From an uncultured Streptococcus sp. (lineage in GTDB: Bacteria; Bacillota; Bacilli; Lactobacillales; Streptococcaceae), in assembly GCA_902480035.1 (NCBI GenBank), contig CABSRC010000037.1, positions 1-14,128 of the forward strand: a DNA stretch of 14,128 nucleotides, in the 5' to 3' direction. Position numbers and translations under genes: made by a program. Position 1 is the first letter of the stretch. Each line of letters begins with the position of its first letter. The notes below the pieces were generated by a model that made no database searches, was not told the origin of the DNA, and worked only from the letters and a program-made list of their open reading frames with translations. Shown here one piece after another: positions 13,659 through 14,128 of this stretch.

Positions 13659-14128
13659 ATGTCTAAATTAGATCAAATCGTCGATTTTCTTGAAACTGAA
13701 AAAACAGATGTCGCTGTTGTATCTGATCCTGTCACCATCAATTACTTGACTGGATTTTACAGTGATCCCCACGAACGCCAACTCTTCTTGTTCGTCTATA
13801 CAGACCACGAACCCCTTCTCTTCGTTCCTGCACTTGAAGTGGAACGGGCGACTGCAGTTGTCGATTTCCAAGTGGTTGGCTATGTAGATTCTGAAAACCC
13901 TTGGGAAAAGATTAAAGGGGCTATCGCTAAACCAGATGCCAAAACTGTTGCACTTGAATATGATAACTTGATTCTGACCAAGTACAATGGTTTGCGCACT
14001 GTCTTTGAAAAAGCGGAATTTACTAACTTAACACCACGGATTAACCGCATGCGCTTGATCAAATCTGCTGATGAGATCCAAAAGATGTTGGTGGCCGGTC
14101 AATACGCAGATAAGGCTGTCAATATGGG
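13659..14128 (+). CDS. pepQ: Xaa-Pro dipeptidase PepQ, N-terminal part (cut by window edge)
   Basis: Translation from the ATG at 13659 gives MSKLDQIVDFLETEKTDVAV, then DPVTINYLTGFYSDPHERQLFLF, LLFVPALEVERA, ALEYDNLILTKYNGL and NRMRLIKSADEIQKMLVAGQYADKAVNMG: the N-terminal creatinase-type domain and the linker into the pita-bread catalytic domain of M24B proline dipeptidases. 156 codons are present; the metal-binding residues are beyond the right edge. Ribosome site AGAAGG is 8 bases upstream. Divergence from ccpA is the conserved context. PepQ cleaves X-Pro dipeptides in the cytoplasm, supporting peptide nutrition, and the cre-like site suggests catabolite control. Aminopeptidase P is the alternative within the family, but the context favours PepQ. 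Confidence 0.92.
   Translation, partial: MSKLDQIVDFLETEKTDVAVVSDPVTINYLTGFYSDPHERQLFLFVYTDHEPLLFVPALEVERATAVVDFQVVGYVDSENPWEKIKGAIAKPDAKTVALEYDNLILTKYNGLRTVFEKAEFTNLTPRINRMRLIKSADEIQKMLVAGQYADKAVNM

Noticed and set aside
1..14128. CRISPR arrays, tRNA or rRNA genes, phage or transposase genes, defence or toxin-antitoxin systems
   Set aside because: I looked on both strands and saw no regularly spaced repeats, no tRNA-like cloverleaf, and no protein of these classes.

Overview
The window looks like a chromosomal segment of an oral, viridans-type Streptococcus (mitis/sanguinis groups). I judge this from the gene content (smc, rnc, vicX-vicK-vicR, thrS with a T-box leader, a cpoA glycolipid pair, ccpA divergent from pepQ), from protein sequences that read as near copies of the streptococcal families, from the low-to-moderate G+C, and from TGn-extended -10 promoters. 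No species is assigned. Both ends cut genes: smc on the left (only its N-terminal 269 codons are present) and pepQ on the right (first 156 codons). Nearly all genes are on the minus strand; only the DUF389 membrane-protein gene and pepQ are on plus.

Layout: 1-2564 (minus strand, read right to left) runs lipoprotein, DUF454 membrane protein, rnc, smc; rnc and smc overlap. 2723-5586 is the essential cell-wall two-component operon vicR-vicK-vicX, with its own promoter and a clear terminator. 5587-6471 is an 885-base region without a functional gene. It holds the vicR promoter, an orphan minus-strand terminator, a 175-bp hairpin-rich element with perfect 17-bp terminal inverted repeats, a decayed fragment matching the last ~20 codons of thrS, and the promoter and leader of the DUF389 gene. 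6472-7521 (DUF389, plus) converges on 7733-9676 (thrS, minus) at a 16-bp bidirectional terminator. 9677-10029 is the thrS leader with a T-box riboswitch. 10030-12352 holds two GT4 glycosyltransferases (cpoA, then a second enzyme) predicted to build membrane glycolipids. 12494-13498 is ccpA, divergent from pepQ across a 160-bp region with facing promoters and a cre-like operator.

Functionally most of this is housekeeping: envelope homeostasis (VicRKX, glycolipid synthases), RNA processing and chromosome organisation (RNase III, SMC), threonyl-tRNA supply, and carbon catabolite control. I found no defence system, CRISPR array, phage, rRNA or tRNA. The most interesting signals are the thrS 3' remnant on the far side of the DUF389 gene, which suggests a block replacement or duplication at this locus; the terminal-inverted-repeat element; and two promoters (cpoA, rnc) whose -10 hexamers end seven bases before an ATG, as expected for leaderless or nearly leaderless transcripts.
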